This document shows, one piece after another, positions 52,001 to 61,493 of a DNA stretch of 61,640 bases; within the stretch, counting starts at the first letter, position 1; every line of letters begins with the position of its first letter. A program made the translations under genes and the position numbers. Origin of the DNA: Rhodobium orientis (lineage in GTDB: Bacteria > Pseudomonadota > Alphaproteobacteria > Rhizobiales > Rhodobiaceae); contig NZ_NPEV01000032.1 of NCBI RefSeq assembly GCF_003258835.1, positions 1 to 61,640 of the forward strand. Reading direction: 5' to 3'. The notes under the pieces were generated by a model. It saw only the letters and a program-made list of their open reading frames with translations, searched no databases and was not told the DNA's origin.

Positions 52001-54277
52001 ATGAAGCGTTCCGTGCGCGTCCCCCGACAAAAGACACCCGTCCATCGGTTTGCGGTCATTGCGGGCGCCGGCCGCAAGGAGGCCGCCGACGGCTGCATGC
52101 AGACGGCGCTCGCCGCGCTTGCGGCTGCCTGCTCGCCGGTAACGCGTCCCAAGCACTTCTTCGAGGAATGCCTGCGGAACCTTGCCGCCGCCTATTCGGC
52201 CGATTTCGCCTTCTGCGGGGTCTTCACCGACGACACGGAGACCGCCATCGAGACCGTGGCGGTGGTCGCGGGTGGCCGCGGCAGTAAGAACATCACCTAC
52301 GAGCTTGCCGGAACGCCCTGCGAGGACGCGCTGAAGGCCGACAACGTGTTCATCGAGTGCGGCGTGCAGAAGCTTTATCCGGCCGATTCCCTGTTGGAGG
52401 AGATGGGGGTCGAAAGCTATTTCGGCGCCCCGCTGATCACCGCCGACGGCGAGGTGATGGGGCTGGTCGCCGTGCTCGGCCGCAAGCCGATGATGCGCCA
52501 TCCCTGGACCGATTCCGTACTCGGGCTGTTCGCCAACCGGATTGCGCTGGAGCTGGAACGCCAGCGCATCGAGCAGGAAATCGAGCTGTCGGCCAGCGTC
52601 TTTGAGAACAGCCACGAAGGCATCATGATCTTCAGCGCCGACTGGCAGATCCGCAAGGTCAACCGCGCCTTCACCAAGATCACCGGCTACGAACCTGACG
52701 AAGTGATCGGCAAGCACGCGCGGATCCTCGCCTGCGACCGGCACGACGAAACCTTCTATCTGGAGCTGATGCGGGTTGCCGAGGAAGAGGGCCGCTGGGA
52801 GGGGGATCTCTGGAGCCTGAACAAGGCCGGCGGCCTGTTCGGCGAACGGCGGACGATCACGGCCGTACGCGACCCGGCGAGCGGGCGCATCCTGCACTTC
52901 GTCAGCATCTTCACCGACATTTCCGAGGAGAAATTCGCCGAACAGCGGATCAACCGCCTCGCCCATTACGACCAGACGACGGAGCTGCCGAACCGCCTGT
53001 TCTTCAGCGAGAAACTGAGCCAGACCATCGCTGGCGCGCGCAGTTCCGAGACCTGTTTCGCGCTGATGATGCTCAATCTCGACAAGTTCAAGGCGATCAA
53101 CGAAAGCTACGGCCACATGACCGGCGACCGGCTCCTGAAGGCCGTCGCCGACCGGCTGCAGACGCTGCCCTCGGACCACTATTTCCCCGCCCGGCTCAGC
53201 GGCGACGAATTCGCCGTCATCTGCCGGGTGCCGCAGGACCCGGCATGCGCCGAGCAGCCGCTCGCCATCCGCGCCCGGGCACTGCTCGACCTGATCGGCA
53301 CGCCGTTCATGCTCGACGGCGAGCAGACGACGATCTCCGCCAGCGTGGGCATCGCCATCTATCCGCGCGACGGCGCCGATTCCCAGGCGATCATCCGCAG
53401 CGCCGATTTCGCCCTGGCCGCGGCCAAGGCGAACCCGCACCGGCGCACCGAATTCTATCGTACCGAACTGTGCGAGCAGGCCGAACGGCAGGTGGCGCTC
53501 ACCAAGCTTTTGCGCAAGGCCGTGTCGCGGCACCAGTTCCGGGCCTACTACCAGAGCAAGCACGCGGTGGACGACGGCCGCCTCACCGGCTACGAGGCGC
53601 TGATCCGCTGGCAGCTCGACGACGGCGTGCTGGTCAGCCCGGCCCAGTTCATCCCGGTCGCGGAGGAAACCGGCCTGATCGTGGAGATCGGCCGGTGGAT
53701 GCTCGGCGAAGTGTGCCGGCAGATCACCGAATGGCGCCGCCTCGGCTATGCCTTCGGCCGGGTCTCGGTCAACATCTCCGGGCGCCAGCTCACCGATCCG
53801 GAGTTCGTCACCACGGTGGCGGAGATCATCGGCAGGACCGGGGTCGATCCGTCGGATCTGGAACTGGAAATCACCGAAAGCTGGCTGATGGTCGATCCGG
53901 AGCGCTCCACGGAGATCCTGCAGGCGCTGCGCGGCATGGGCTTCAAGCTGTCGATCGACGATTTCGGCATCGCCTATTCGTCGATGAACTATTTGAAGCA
54001 TTTTCCCGTCGACATCATCAAGGTCGACCGGTCCTTCGTGCGCGACATCCTCACCGACCGCGACAGCCAGGCGATCGTCTCGGCGATCATCGCCATGGGC
54101 CACAATCTCGGCCGGGAGATCGTCGCCGAGGGCGTGGAGACCAGGGGCCAGCTCGACATGCTGCGCTCGGCCGGCTGCGACGAGGCGCAGGGCTACCTGT
54201 TTTCCCGGCCGGTGCCGCCGGAGGACGTGGAGCGGGCGCGGCGGATGCCGCTGCGCCAGGAGGCGGTGGCGTCGTGA
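52001..54277 (+). CDS. GAF-PAS-GGDEF-EAL cyclic-di-GMP signalling protein
   Basis: 758 residues, no membrane span. GAF-like sensor at about 35-190 (KHFFEECLRNLAAAYSADFAF, VESYFGAPLITADGEVMGLVAV), PAS with PAC at 200-320 (VFENSHEGIMIFSADWQIRKV), GGDEF at 325-490 and EAL at 500-750. The diguanylate-cyclase motif is degenerate (LSGDEF for GGDEF). The EAL domain looks intact (GYEALIRW, NISGRQL, EITES, DDFGIAYSSM, KVDRSF, AEGVET), so it is probably a phosphodiesterase, perhaps GTP-regulated. GGAG precedes ATG 52001. Converges with the ABC-F gene 18 bases away. Confidence 0.93.
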   Translation: MKRSVRVPRQKTPVHRFAVIAGAGRKEAADGCMQTALAALAAACSPVTRPKHFFEECLRNLAAAYSADFAFCGVFTDDTETAIETVAVVAGGRGSKNITYELAGTPCEDALKADNVFIECGVQKLYPADSLLEEMGVESYFGAPLITADGEVMGLVAVLGRKPMMRHPWTDSVLGLFANRIALELERQRIEQEIELSASVFENSHEGIMIFSADWQIRKVNRAFTKITGYEPDEVIGKHARILACDRHDETFYLELMRVAEEEGRWEGDLWSLNKAGGLFGERRTITAVRDPASGRILHFVSIFTDISEEKFAEQRINRLAHYDQTTELPNRLFFSEKLSQTIAGARSSETCFALMMLNLDKFKAINESYGHMTGDRLLKAVADRLQTLPSDHYFPARLSGDEFAVICRVPQDPACAEQPLAIRARALLDLIGTPFMLDGEQTTISASVGIAIYPRDGADSQAIIRSADFALAAAKANPHRRTEFYRTELCEQAERQVALTKLLRKAVSRHQFRAYYQSKHAVDDGRLTGYEALIRWQLDDGVLVSPAQFIPVAEETGLIVEIGRWMLGEVCRQITEWRRLGYAFGRVSVNISGRQLTDPEFVTTVAEIIGRTGVDPSDLELEITESWLMVDPERSTEILQALRGMGFKLSIDDFGIAYSSMNYLKHFPVDIIKVDRSFVRDILTDRDSQAIVSAIIAMGHNLGREIVAEGVETRGQLDMLRSAGCDEAQGYLFSRPVPPEDVERARRMPLRQEAVAS

Positions 54278-54295
54278 CAGTTCAGGGAGCCTGAT

Positions 54296-56137
54296 TCAGG
54301 CCCCTTCGATTTCCTCGCGCAGCACTTCCAGTTCCAGCCAGGCTTCTTCCTTTTCGGCCAGTTGTCCCTGCAGCTTGGCAAGGCCGTCGGCGATCCTTGA
54401 AAAGCCTTCCGGGTCGCGCTCGTAAAGGCCGGGGTCTTCCAGCCGCTTCTGCTCGGCCGCGATCTTTTTCTCCAGCGCTGCGATCTCGCCCGGCAGGGTG
54501 TCGAGGGCGTATTGCTCCTTGAAGGAGAGCCGGCGCTTTTCTCCAGATTTTGACTGGGCCTTGGCGGCCTCGCCCGGCTTGTCCCTGTCGCCGCTTTTGG
54601 TGCTCGCCGACACCGCCTTTGCCGCTTCCGCCTCGCGGGCCCGGATCGTGCGTTCCACATAGCCGTAGCCGCCCGGATAGAGCGTCCAGGCGCCGCCGCC
54701 CTCCACGGCGACGACGGAGGTGACGATGCGGTCGAGGAAGTCGCGGTCGTGGCTGACGAGGAAGACGGTGCCGGAGTAGTCGGCGAGCAGTTCCTGCAAC
54801 AGGTCGAGGGTTTCCAGGTCGAGGTCGTTGGTCGGCTCGTCGAGGACCAGGAGATTCGACGGCCGGGCGAACGCGCGGGCGAGCATCAGCCGGCCGCGCT
54901 CGCCGCCGGACAGCGCCTCGATGGGCGTGCCGATCTGTTCCGGGCGGAACAGGAAATCCTTCATGTAGCTGACGACGTGGCGCTGGCTGTCGCCGACCAT
55001 GACCATGTCGCCGCCGCCATCGGTCAGCGCATCGCGCAGGGACGTCGTCGGCGGAAGGCTTTCGCGCTTTTGGTCGAGGGTGACGACCTCAAGCCTTGTG
55101 CCGAAGCGGATGCTGCCCTCGTCGGGTTCCAGATCGCCGGTCAGAAGCCGCAGCAGCGTCGTCTTGCCGGCGCCGTTCGGGCCGATGATGCCGATGCGGT
55201 CGCCGCGGTCGATCTTGATGGAGAAATCACTGATCGCCGGCGTGCCGTCCCAGCTCTTGGAGATGTTCTTGGCCTCGACCACCTGCTTGCCGGAGCTCTT
55301 CGCCTCGGCGGCGGTCATTTCCACGGTGTCGCGGGCGTCGCGGCCGCGAGCCGTCAGCCGGCGCTTTTCCTCGCGCAGGTCGTGGAGGTCGGCAAGACGC
55401 TTCTGGTTGCGCTTGCGCCGGCCGGAGACGCCGTGGATGACCCACTGGTTCTCGCGGTGGATCTTGCGCTCCAGCTTGTGGCGGTCGCGCTCCTCCTCCT
55501 CCAACATCTCGTCGCGCCAGGGTTCGAACTCGGCAAAGCCGCGTTCCAGCGTGCGGGCCGTGCCGCGGTCGATCCAGCAGGTGCGGCGGGAGAGGTTTTC
55601 CAGGAAGCGGCGGTCGTGGCTGATGAGGACGACGGCGGAGCGCTCGCGCTTCAGCTCGTCTTCCAGCCATTCGATGGCCGGCAGGTCGAGGTGGTTGGTG
55701 GGCTCGTCGAGCAAGAGGATATCCGGCTCCGGCGCCAGCGCACGGACCAGCGCGGCGCGGCGCATCTCGCCGCCGGAAAGCGTCTTCGGGTCGCCCGCGC
55801 CGTCGAGGCCCAGATGTTCCAGCAGATAGGTCACCCGGTGCGGGTCGGAACCGGCATCGAGCCCGGAGCCGGCGTAGTCGGCAACGGTTCCATAGGCGGA
55901 GAGGTCCGGCTCCTGTTCCAGGTAGCGGACCGTCACGCCGGGCTTGACGAAGCGCTCGCCGTCGTCGGCTTCTACGATGCCGGCGGCGATCTTCAGAAGC
56001 GTCGACTTGCCCGAGCCGTTGCGGCCGACGAGGCAGAGCCGATCGCGCTCGAAGACGGAAAGGTCCGCGCCTTCGAACAGCGGCGTGCCGCCGAAGGTCA
56101 GGTGGATGCCTTGCAGGGTCAGAAGGGGTGGCGCCAT
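54296..56137 (-). CDS. ABC-F family ATPase (Uup-like)
   Basis: 613-residue soluble protein with two ABC domains. Walker A copies are GRNGSGKSTLLKIAAG and GPNGAGKTTLLRLLTG; signatures are LSGGEMRRAALVRAL and LSGGERGRLMLARAF; Walker B copies are LLLDEPTNHLDL and LVLDEPTNDLDL. A basic inter-domain linker and a C-terminal coiled coil (LPGEIAALEKKIAAEQKRLED to EEAWLELEVLREEI) place it with Uup. Such proteins act on ribosomes or branched DNA rather than in transport. Divergent from the FAD enzyme gene. Confidence 0.94.
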   Translation of the reverse strand: MAPPLLTLQGIHLTFGGTPLFEGADLSVFERDRLCLVGRNGSGKSTLLKIAAGIVEADDGERFVKPGVTVRYLEQEPDLSAYGTVADYAGSGLDAGSDPHRVTYLLEHLGLDGAGDPKTLSGGEMRRAALVRALAPEPDILLLDEPTNHLDLPAIEWLEDELKRERSAVVLISHDRRFLENLSRRTCWIDRGTARTLERGFAEFEPWRDEMLEEEERDRHKLERKIHRENQWVIHGVSGRRKRNQKRLADLHDLREEKRRLTARGRDARDTVEMTAAEAKSSGKQVVEAKNISKSWDGTPAISDFSIKIDRGDRIGIIGPNGAGKTTLLRLLTGDLEPDEGSIRFGTRLEVVTLDQKRESLPPTTSLRDALTDGGGDMVMVGDSQRHVVSYMKDFLFRPEQIGTPIEALSGGERGRLMLARAFARPSNLLVLDEPTNDLDLETLDLLQELLADYSGTVFLVSHDRDFLDRIVTSVVAVEGGGAWTLYPGGYGYVERTIRAREAEAAKAVSASTKSGDRDKPGEAAKAQSKSGEKRRLSFKEQYALDTLPGEIAALEKKIAAEQKRLEDPGLYERDPEGFSRIADGLAKLQGQLAEKEEAWLELEVLREEIEGA

Positions 56138-56387
56138 GGCTGCCGATGTAGATCAGTTCGCCGGCCATGGAAAGACGGGCATTGCGATCGGCGCTGGCGC
56201 CCCGTCGCGCCCGACGTTCCCCCATGTCGTCTGAGACGGGTCCAAGGTCGCATTCAAGCCACCTTCGAAAGCCCCGGGATTGCAATGCTAGGGCACCTTT
56301 CGGACAGCGGGCGGCGGTCGCGGATTGCGGCCGCCGCAGCGTCCCGTGGCTCGGCGCGGGGCGCCAGAAAACAGGGGAGCGGTCGGC

Positions 56388-58901
56388 ATGAAGACGCATG
56401 CACGGGTGGTTGTGATCGGTGGCGGCGTCGTCGGCGTCGCAACGCTCTATCATCTGGTCAAGAAGGGCATCACCGATGCCGTCCTGATCGAGCGGCGGGA
56501 GCTGACCTCCGGCTCGACCTGGCACGCCGCCGGCCTGTTGCCGCTGTTCAACATGAGCTACGCGGTCGGCCAGATCCACAAATACTCCGTCAAGCTCTAC
56601 GACACGCTGGAAGAAGAGACCGGCCTCAATGTCGGCTTCAAGAAGGTCTCCAACATCCGCCTCGCCCGCACCAGGGACCGGATGGACGAGTACGAGTATT
56701 ATGCCGGGGTGGCGGAGACCATCGGCATCAACGTCAACTTCCTGACGCCCGAAGAGGTCAAGGAAATCTGGCCGCTGTGCGAGACGGACGGCATTCTCGG
56801 CGCCATCCAGCATCCGGATGACGGCTATATCCAGCCGGCGGACCTGACACAGGCGCTCGCCCGCGGGGCACGGGCCGGCGGCGGCGAGATCAACCGCTTT
56901 ACGACGGTCACCGGGATCACCCAGAAGCCGAACGGAGAGTGGGTGGTCGCCACCGACAAGGGCGACATCACCTCAGAGCACGTGGTCTCCGCCACCGGCA
57001 ACTTTGCCCGCAAGACCGCCGAGATGGTCGGCCTCGACCTGCCGGTCATTCCCGTCGAACACCAGTTCATCGTCACCGAGCCGCATCCGGAGATCGTCGC
57101 CCGCCAGAAGGCCGGACTGCCGGAAATGGGTGTGCTTCGCGAGTCGGACTCCTCCTGGTACCTGCGCGAGGAAAACGGCGGCCTGCTGCTCGGTCCCTAC
57201 GAGGCCGGCGCGCCCTGCTGCTATGTCGACGGGCCGGCGAAGGACTGCGAATACGAGCTCTTCCAGGAAGACCTCGACCGGCTGGCCCCTCATATCGAGA
57301 CGGCGATGGAGCGGGTGCCCGCCTTCGGCGAGGTCGGCGTCAAGGAGGTCTATAACGGTGCCATCTGCTACACGCCGGACGGCTCGCCGATGGTCGGGCC
57401 GGCCTGGGACCTGAAGAATTTCTGGATCAATGAGGGCCACTCCTTCGGCATCACGGCGGCCGGCGGCGCCGGCTGGCAGCTCGCCGAATGGATCGCCGAG
57501 GGCGAGCCCTCCATCGACATGACGGGCGTCGATCCGCGCCGCTTCGGCCCCTATGCCTCGCGCGGATATCTGAGGGCTAAGAACGAGGAGGCCTACGCCA
57601 ACGTCTTTACCGTCCACTATCCCGACGAGGAGCGGCAGGCGGCGCGGCCGCTGAAGCGGGCGCCCTGCTACGACCGCATGAAGGCGCTCGGCGCCGTCTT
57701 CGGCTCCGTCTATGGCTGGGAGCGGCCGAACTGGTTTGCCCCTGCCGACCTGGAAGTGCCGGCGGGCGAGCTTGAGGTCGACGACGTCATCCTCAACCAC
57801 AATCACGCCCCGGCCGACGAGACCGGCAAGGTGAAAGAGAAGTGGTCGTTCCGGCGCTCCAACTATTTCGAGCATGTCGGCAACGAGTGCCGGCACGTTT
57901 CGACAAAGGTCGGCCTCCTCGACATGTCGGCGTTTTCCAAGTTCGAGGTCTCCGGCCCCGGCGCGGAAGACTGGCTGGAAGGGCTCGTCGCCAACCGGGT
58001 GCCGAAGAAGGTCGGCCGGGTCAATCTCTGCCACATGCTGACGAAGAACGGCGGGGTCAGGGCCGAGTTCACCATCTACCGCAAGAGCCCGCGGGACTTC
58101 TACCTGGTCTCGGCCGGCGCCTTCGAGCGCCACGACTACGACTATCTGGAAAAGGCGCTTCCATCTGACGGAAGCGTCAGGCTGCAGAAGGTGACGACGC
58201 AATATGGCGTGCTGGTGCTGGCCGGGCCGAAGTCGCGGGACGTGCTCGCCAAACTTACCGACCAGGACCTTTCCAACGCGGCGTTCCCGTGGCTTTCCGG
58301 CCGCTTCATCAATGTGGGACCGGCCCAGGCCCATGCGCTCCGGGTCAATTTCGTCGGCGAACTGGGCTGGGAACTGCACCATCCGATCGAGATGCAGACC
58401 ACCATCTTCGACCTCCTGATGGAGGCCGGCGCGGAATTCGACATCAAGCCGTTCGGGATCCGGGCGATGGATTCCATGCGGCTGGAGAAATCCTATCGGC
58501 TCATCCCGCGCGAGCTTTCCATCGAATATGCGGCGCTGGAATCCGGCCTCGACCGGTTCGTGCGGCTCGACAAGAACGTCGACTTCATCGGCCGCGATGC
58601 GCTCGCCGCCTGGAAGGAGAAGGGCTTCAAGTGGCAATTCGTCACCATGGAGGTCTCCGGCATCACGGATGCGGACGCGCGCGGCTCGGAGCCGATCTAC
58701 AAGGACGGCGCGCTTGTCGGGCGGGCGACCTCCGGCGGCTTCGGCTGGCGGGTCGGCAAGAGCCTGGCGCTCGCCATGGTGCCGCCGGCGCTGGCGGTCA
58801 TCGGCACCGAGCTTGAGATCAAGATCCTGGGTGAGATGCACAAGGCGACGGTGATTCCGGAAAGCCCGTTCGATCCCGACAATGAGAGGCTCAGGGCGTG
58901 A
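56388..58901 (+). CDS. FAD-dependent dimethylglycine/sarcosine dehydrogenase-like protein with GcvT domain
   Basis: 837 residues. The N-terminal half is a DAO-type flavoprotein: VVVIGGGVVGVATLYHLVKKG (Rossmann) and ELTSGSTWHAAGLLPLF, where His is the site of covalent FAD in dimethylglycine dehydrogenase. The C-terminal half is a GcvT folate-binding domain (LLDMSAFSKFEVSGPGAEDWLEGLVANRVP, GELGWELHHPIEMQ, GIRAMDSMRLEKSYRL), which traps the released methyl as methylene-THF. Overlaps the methyltransferase gene by four bases, so demethylation of betaine derivatives is the likely pathway. The exact amine substrate is unproven. Confidence 0.92.
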   Translation: MKTHARVVVIGGGVVGVATLYHLVKKGITDAVLIERRELTSGSTWHAAGLLPLFNMSYAVGQIHKYSVKLYDTLEEETGLNVGFKKVSNIRLARTRDRMDEYEYYAGVAETIGINVNFLTPEEVKEIWPLCETDGILGAIQHPDDGYIQPADLTQALARGARAGGGEINRFTTVTGITQKPNGEWVVATDKGDITSEHVVSATGNFARKTAEMVGLDLPVIPVEHQFIVTEPHPEIVARQKAGLPEMGVLRESDSSWYLREENGGLLLGPYEAGAPCCYVDGPAKDCEYELFQEDLDRLAPHIETAMERVPAFGEVGVKEVYNGAICYTPDGSPMVGPAWDLKNFWINEGHSFGITAAGGAGWQLAEWIAEGEPSIDMTGVDPRRFGPYASRGYLRAKNEEAYANVFTVHYPDEERQAARPLKRAPCYDRMKALGAVFGSVYGWERPNWFAPADLEVPAGELEVDDVILNHNHAPADETGKVKEKWSFRRSNYFEHVGNECRHVSTKVGLLDMSAFSKFEVSGPGAEDWLEGLVANRVPKKVGRVNLCHMLTKNGGVRAEFTIYRKSPRDFYLVSAGAFERHDYDYLEKALPSDGSVRLQKVTTQYGVLVLAGPKSRDVLAKLTDQDLSNAAFPWLSGRFINVGPAQAHALRVNFVGELGWELHHPIEMQTTIFDLLMEAGAEFDIKPFGIRAMDSMRLEKSYRLIPRELSIEYAALESGLDRFVRLDKNVDFIGRDALAAWKEKGFKWQFVTMEVSGITDADARGSEPIYKDGALVGRATSGGFGWRVGKSLALAMVPPALAVIGTELEIKILGEMHKATVIPESPFDPDNERLRA

Positions 58902-59938
58902 CGACGGAATCGGCTGCGCGCGAGGCGACGACGTCGCTGCAGGAGCTTCTGGCCGACAAGGGCGTGCTCCTTGCCGACGGGGCGACGGGCACGAACTTTT
59001 TCGACATGGGGCTCACATCCGGTGAGGCGCCGGAGGTCTGGAATCTGGAGCAGCCGGAAAAGGTCCGCGCGCTGCACAAGGCCTTTGTCGAGGCCGGCGC
59101 CGACATCATCCTCACCAACACTTTTGGGGCCAACCGGCACCGGCTGAAGCTGCACGGGCTGGAAACCCGCGTGGTGGAGCTCAACCGCATTGCGGGGCAG
59201 CTCGCCCGGGCCGAGGCGGATGCCGCCGGGCGTGCCGTGCTCGTCGGCGGCTCGATCGGGCCGACGGGCGAACTGCTCGCACCGCTCGGCGATCTCACCT
59301 ATGAGGGCGCGGTCGAAGCGTTTGCCGAACAGATCACAGGCCTTGTGGACGGCGGTGTGGATATCCTGTGGATCGAGACCATGTCGGCGCCGGAGGAAAT
59401 GAAGGCGGCGGCGGAGGCAGCCAGCCGGAGCGAGCTGCCGTTCACGGTCACCGCGAGCTTCGATACCGCCGGCAAGACCATGATGGGCCTGTCGCCGGCC
59501 GGCCTTGCCGATCTCGCGAGCCACCTGCCGAAGGCGCCCGCCGGCTTCGGCGCCAATTGCGGTGTCGGCGCCTCGGACCTCCTCGTCGCCGTCCTCGGCA
59601 TGACGCCCGAGGGCGCTGTGGAAAACGCCGTTCCCGTGGTCATCGCCAAGGCCAATTGCGGCATCCCCAAGATCCAGGGCGATGCCGTCGTCTACACCGG
59701 CACACCGGAGCTGATGGCCGACTATGCGCGGCTTGCCGTCGATTCCGGCGCACGCATTATCGGCGGCTGCTGCGGCACCTCGCCGGAGCACCTGGCGGCG
59801 ATGCGTGAGGCGATCGACGATCATGTTCGCGATCGACGGCCCAGCCCGGACGACATCGTCGCCCGCATCGGGCCTCTGGTGGCGCCGCCGGCCGAGCCCG
59901 GCGCGGAGCGCGACCGGCCACGCCGGCGCCGGCGCTGA
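58898..59938 (+). CDS. Betaine-homocysteine S-methyltransferase-like protein
   Basis: 346-residue zinc-dependent homocysteine methyltransferase. LLADGATGTNFFDMGL begins the barrel; ILTNTFGANRHRLKLHG and GGSIGPTGELLAPLG follow. FGANCGVGASDL carries the first zinc Cys, and ARIIGGCCGTSPEHLAAM the Cys-Cys pair. Moves a methyl from glycine betaine or a similar donor to homocysteine, leaving dimethylglycine for the upstream flavoenzyme. Starts with GTG within the preceding stop. The Arg-rich C-terminus (RDRPRRRRR) is unusual but short. Confidence 0.92.
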   Translation: MTTESAAREATTSLQELLADKGVLLADGATGTNFFDMGLTSGEAPEVWNLEQPEKVRALHKAFVEAGADIILTNTFGANRHRLKLHGLETRVVELNRIAGQLARAEADAAGRAVLVGGSIGPTGELLAPLGDLTYEGAVEAFAEQITGLVDGGVDILWIETMSAPEEMKAAAEAASRSELPFTVTASFDTAGKTMMGLSPAGLADLASHLPKAPAGFGANCGVGASDLLVAVLGMTPEGAVENAVPVVIAKANCGIPKIQGDAVVYTGTPELMADYARLAVDSGARIIGGCCGTSPEHLAAMREAIDDHVRDRRPSPDDIVARIGPLVAPPAEPGAERDRPRRRRR

Positions 59939-60012
59939 GGCGGCGGTTGGCCTGCGTCCGTTCATTTTAATCACTCAAACGTCAATACCTGGCGCTGCCG
60001 ACCCGGCGCGAC

Positions 60013-60070
60013 GCAAAAATTTTTGCTCGCGGAGAAGGCAATGCCTCACAATGTCGCAAATGCGTCGCAA
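60013..60070 (+). promoter_or_regulatory. Palindrome and helical-turn direct repeats upstream of MTHFR gene
   Basis: GCAAAAATTTTTGC (60013-60026) is a perfect 14-base palindrome. Further on, GTCGCAA occurs at 60053-60059 and again at 60064-60070, exactly 11 bases apart, one DNA turn, suiting a dimeric activator. GACGCAA near 60010 is a related third site. TTGCTC, 18 bases, CACAAT (60023-60052) could be the promoter. Confidence 0.45.
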
Positions 60071-60166
60071 CGAGAATATGTCGGGCCGGAAATTGCCCGT
60101 ACCGTTCGGGGATCGCGCATCGCGTCGCGGTGACGGGCAAACGCCAACCCCGAGGGGAGACCGGCC

Positions 60167-61141
60167 ATGAACGCGCATTTCACGCCCACCGGAGCCGTCG
60201 TCGACGAGACGGTTTCTGCCGCCTCCTCCGCCCGGCCGGTCGCCGAGACCACCCGCGACGTCATCCGCCGCCTGGCGCAGAATTTCTCGCTGGAAATCGC
60301 CCCGGTCGCGGCCTCCAAGATCGCCTTCTTCAACGAGGTGCTGCCTGAGAAAAGCCCGGTCTTCGTGCCGGTGCTGCCGGGCACGGCGCTGGCCGACAAC
60401 GTCGCCCTCGTCGCCCGCCTCGCCCAGGACGGCATGCGCCCGGTGCCGCACATCGCGGCGCGGCGGCTGTCCAGCTATGGCGAGCTCGACGATGCGCTCT
60501 CCCGCTTTCGCGAGACCGGCGGCATCGAGGACGTGCTCTTGATCGCCGGCGATCCGGCCAAGGCCGCCGGCCCGTTCCGCTCCAGCCTCGACGTCCTTGA
60601 GAGTGGCCTCCTGGAGCGCCATGAGATTTCCCGCGTGTTCGTTGCCGGCCATCCGGAGCCGAACCCCGATATTCCGGTTGCGACCGCCCGCGACTTCTTG
60701 ATGGAAAAGAACGTCTGGGCGCGCGAGACCGGCACCGTGGTCGAGGTCGTCACCCAGTTTTCCTTCTCCTCCAGGGCGATCCTTTCCTGGGAGCGCGAGA
60801 TGCGCGCGGCCGGCAACGAACTGCCGATCCGCGTCGGCCTTGCCGGGCCGACGAAGCCGGCGACGCTCCTCAAATTCGCCGCCCTTTGCGGCGTCAAGGC
60901 CTCGGCCGGGTTCGCCGCCAGGGCCGGCCTGAAGCTGACCAAGATGGCCAGCGAGCGGGCCCCGGACGACGTCATCTCAGACCTCGCCGCGGCCATGCTC
61001 AGCGACGCCGACAGCCGGATTTCCGGCATCCACCTCTTCACCTTCGGCGGCTTCGCCAAGGCGGCGCGCTGGATCACGTCAGTCGCCGACGACCGGTTCA
61101 TGCCGAACGCGAAACTGACAGGCTTTTCGGTCGAGGCTTGA
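60167..61141 (+). CDS. Methylenetetrahydrofolate reductase-like protein
   Basis: 324-residue TIM-barrel flavoprotein related to MetF. SLEIAPVAASKIAFFNEVLP replaces the usual N-terminus; VLLIAGDPAKAAGPFRSSLDVLESG and VAGHPEPNPDIPVATARDFLMEKN hold the FAD/folate motifs. VVTQFSFSSRAILSWEREM and IRVGLAGPTKPATLLKFAALCGV complete the barrel. It should interconvert methylene-THF and methyl-THF, linking methyl groups released by the flavoenzyme to methionine synthesis or oxidation. The divergent MTHFR group is common beside betaine and DMSP demethylation genes in marine alphaproteobacteria. GAGGGGAG lies before the ATG. Confidence 0.85.
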   Translation: MNAHFTPTGAVVDETVSAASSARPVAETTRDVIRRLAQNFSLEIAPVAASKIAFFNEVLPEKSPVFVPVLPGTALADNVALVARLAQDGMRPVPHIAARRLSSYGELDDALSRFRETGGIEDVLLIAGDPAKAAGPFRSSLDVLESGLLERHEISRVFVAGHPEPNPDIPVATARDFLMEKNVWARETGTVVEVVTQFSFSSRAILSWEREMRAAGNELPIRVGLAGPTKPATLLKFAALCGVKASAGFAARAGLKLTKMASERAPDDVISDLAAAMLSDADSRISGIHLFTFGGFAKAARWITSVADDRFMPNAKLTGFSVEA

Positions 61142-61493
61142 TTTTTGTCTCACGGCCGAGCGTTCGCTAGCGCTCACTGGCCTCCGACGGGGCGGCGCAT
61201 AGGCGCCGGCGGCCGTTCGGCCTTGCGAAGCCTTTCGGCCTCGGTTGTCCTTTCGGCGCCTTCGGTCGTCATCCCGGGCGAAGCGAAGCGCAGACCCGGG
61301 ACCCATTTCCCTTCCCAATGCTGTAGCCCGTGGCGGGTCTTTTCCCGGCATCGATGCGCGCCGATTCCCGATCCTGCCAGCAACTGACATACCACCGTGA
61401 GGGGGGCAATAGGCCCGGGTCACGCCCCGGGGTGACGGCTGAGTGTGTGGCGAGGGGCGTAAAAAAAGCCGCAGCCGTCATTGCTGTGCAAGT
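61142..61493. other. Repeat-rich gap before the right-hand insertion sequence
   Basis: No gene. Holds repeat copy C (61151-61244, minus strand) and a REP-like hairpin TCCCGGG (61272-61278) with CCCGGGA (61295-61301) around GAAGCGAAGCG. A further GC-rich unit near 61420 (GTCACGCCCCGGGGTGAC) follows, then CCGTCATTGC directly abutting the insertion-sequence end at 61485. Confidence 0.65.
61151..61244 (-). repeat. GC-rich dispersed repeat family, copy C
   Basis: Inverted relative to copies at 3932-4020 and 4084-4180; shares GGCTTCGCAAGGCCGAACGG followed by CCGCCGGCGC and ATGCGCCGCC. It lies 10 bases beyond the MTHFR stop and may help end that transcript. Confidence 0.65.

Noticed and set aside
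59939-60166. SAM or SAH riboswitch before the MTHFR gene
   Set aside because: No recognisable core of known SAM/SAH riboswitch classes; only a palindrome and direct repeats are present.
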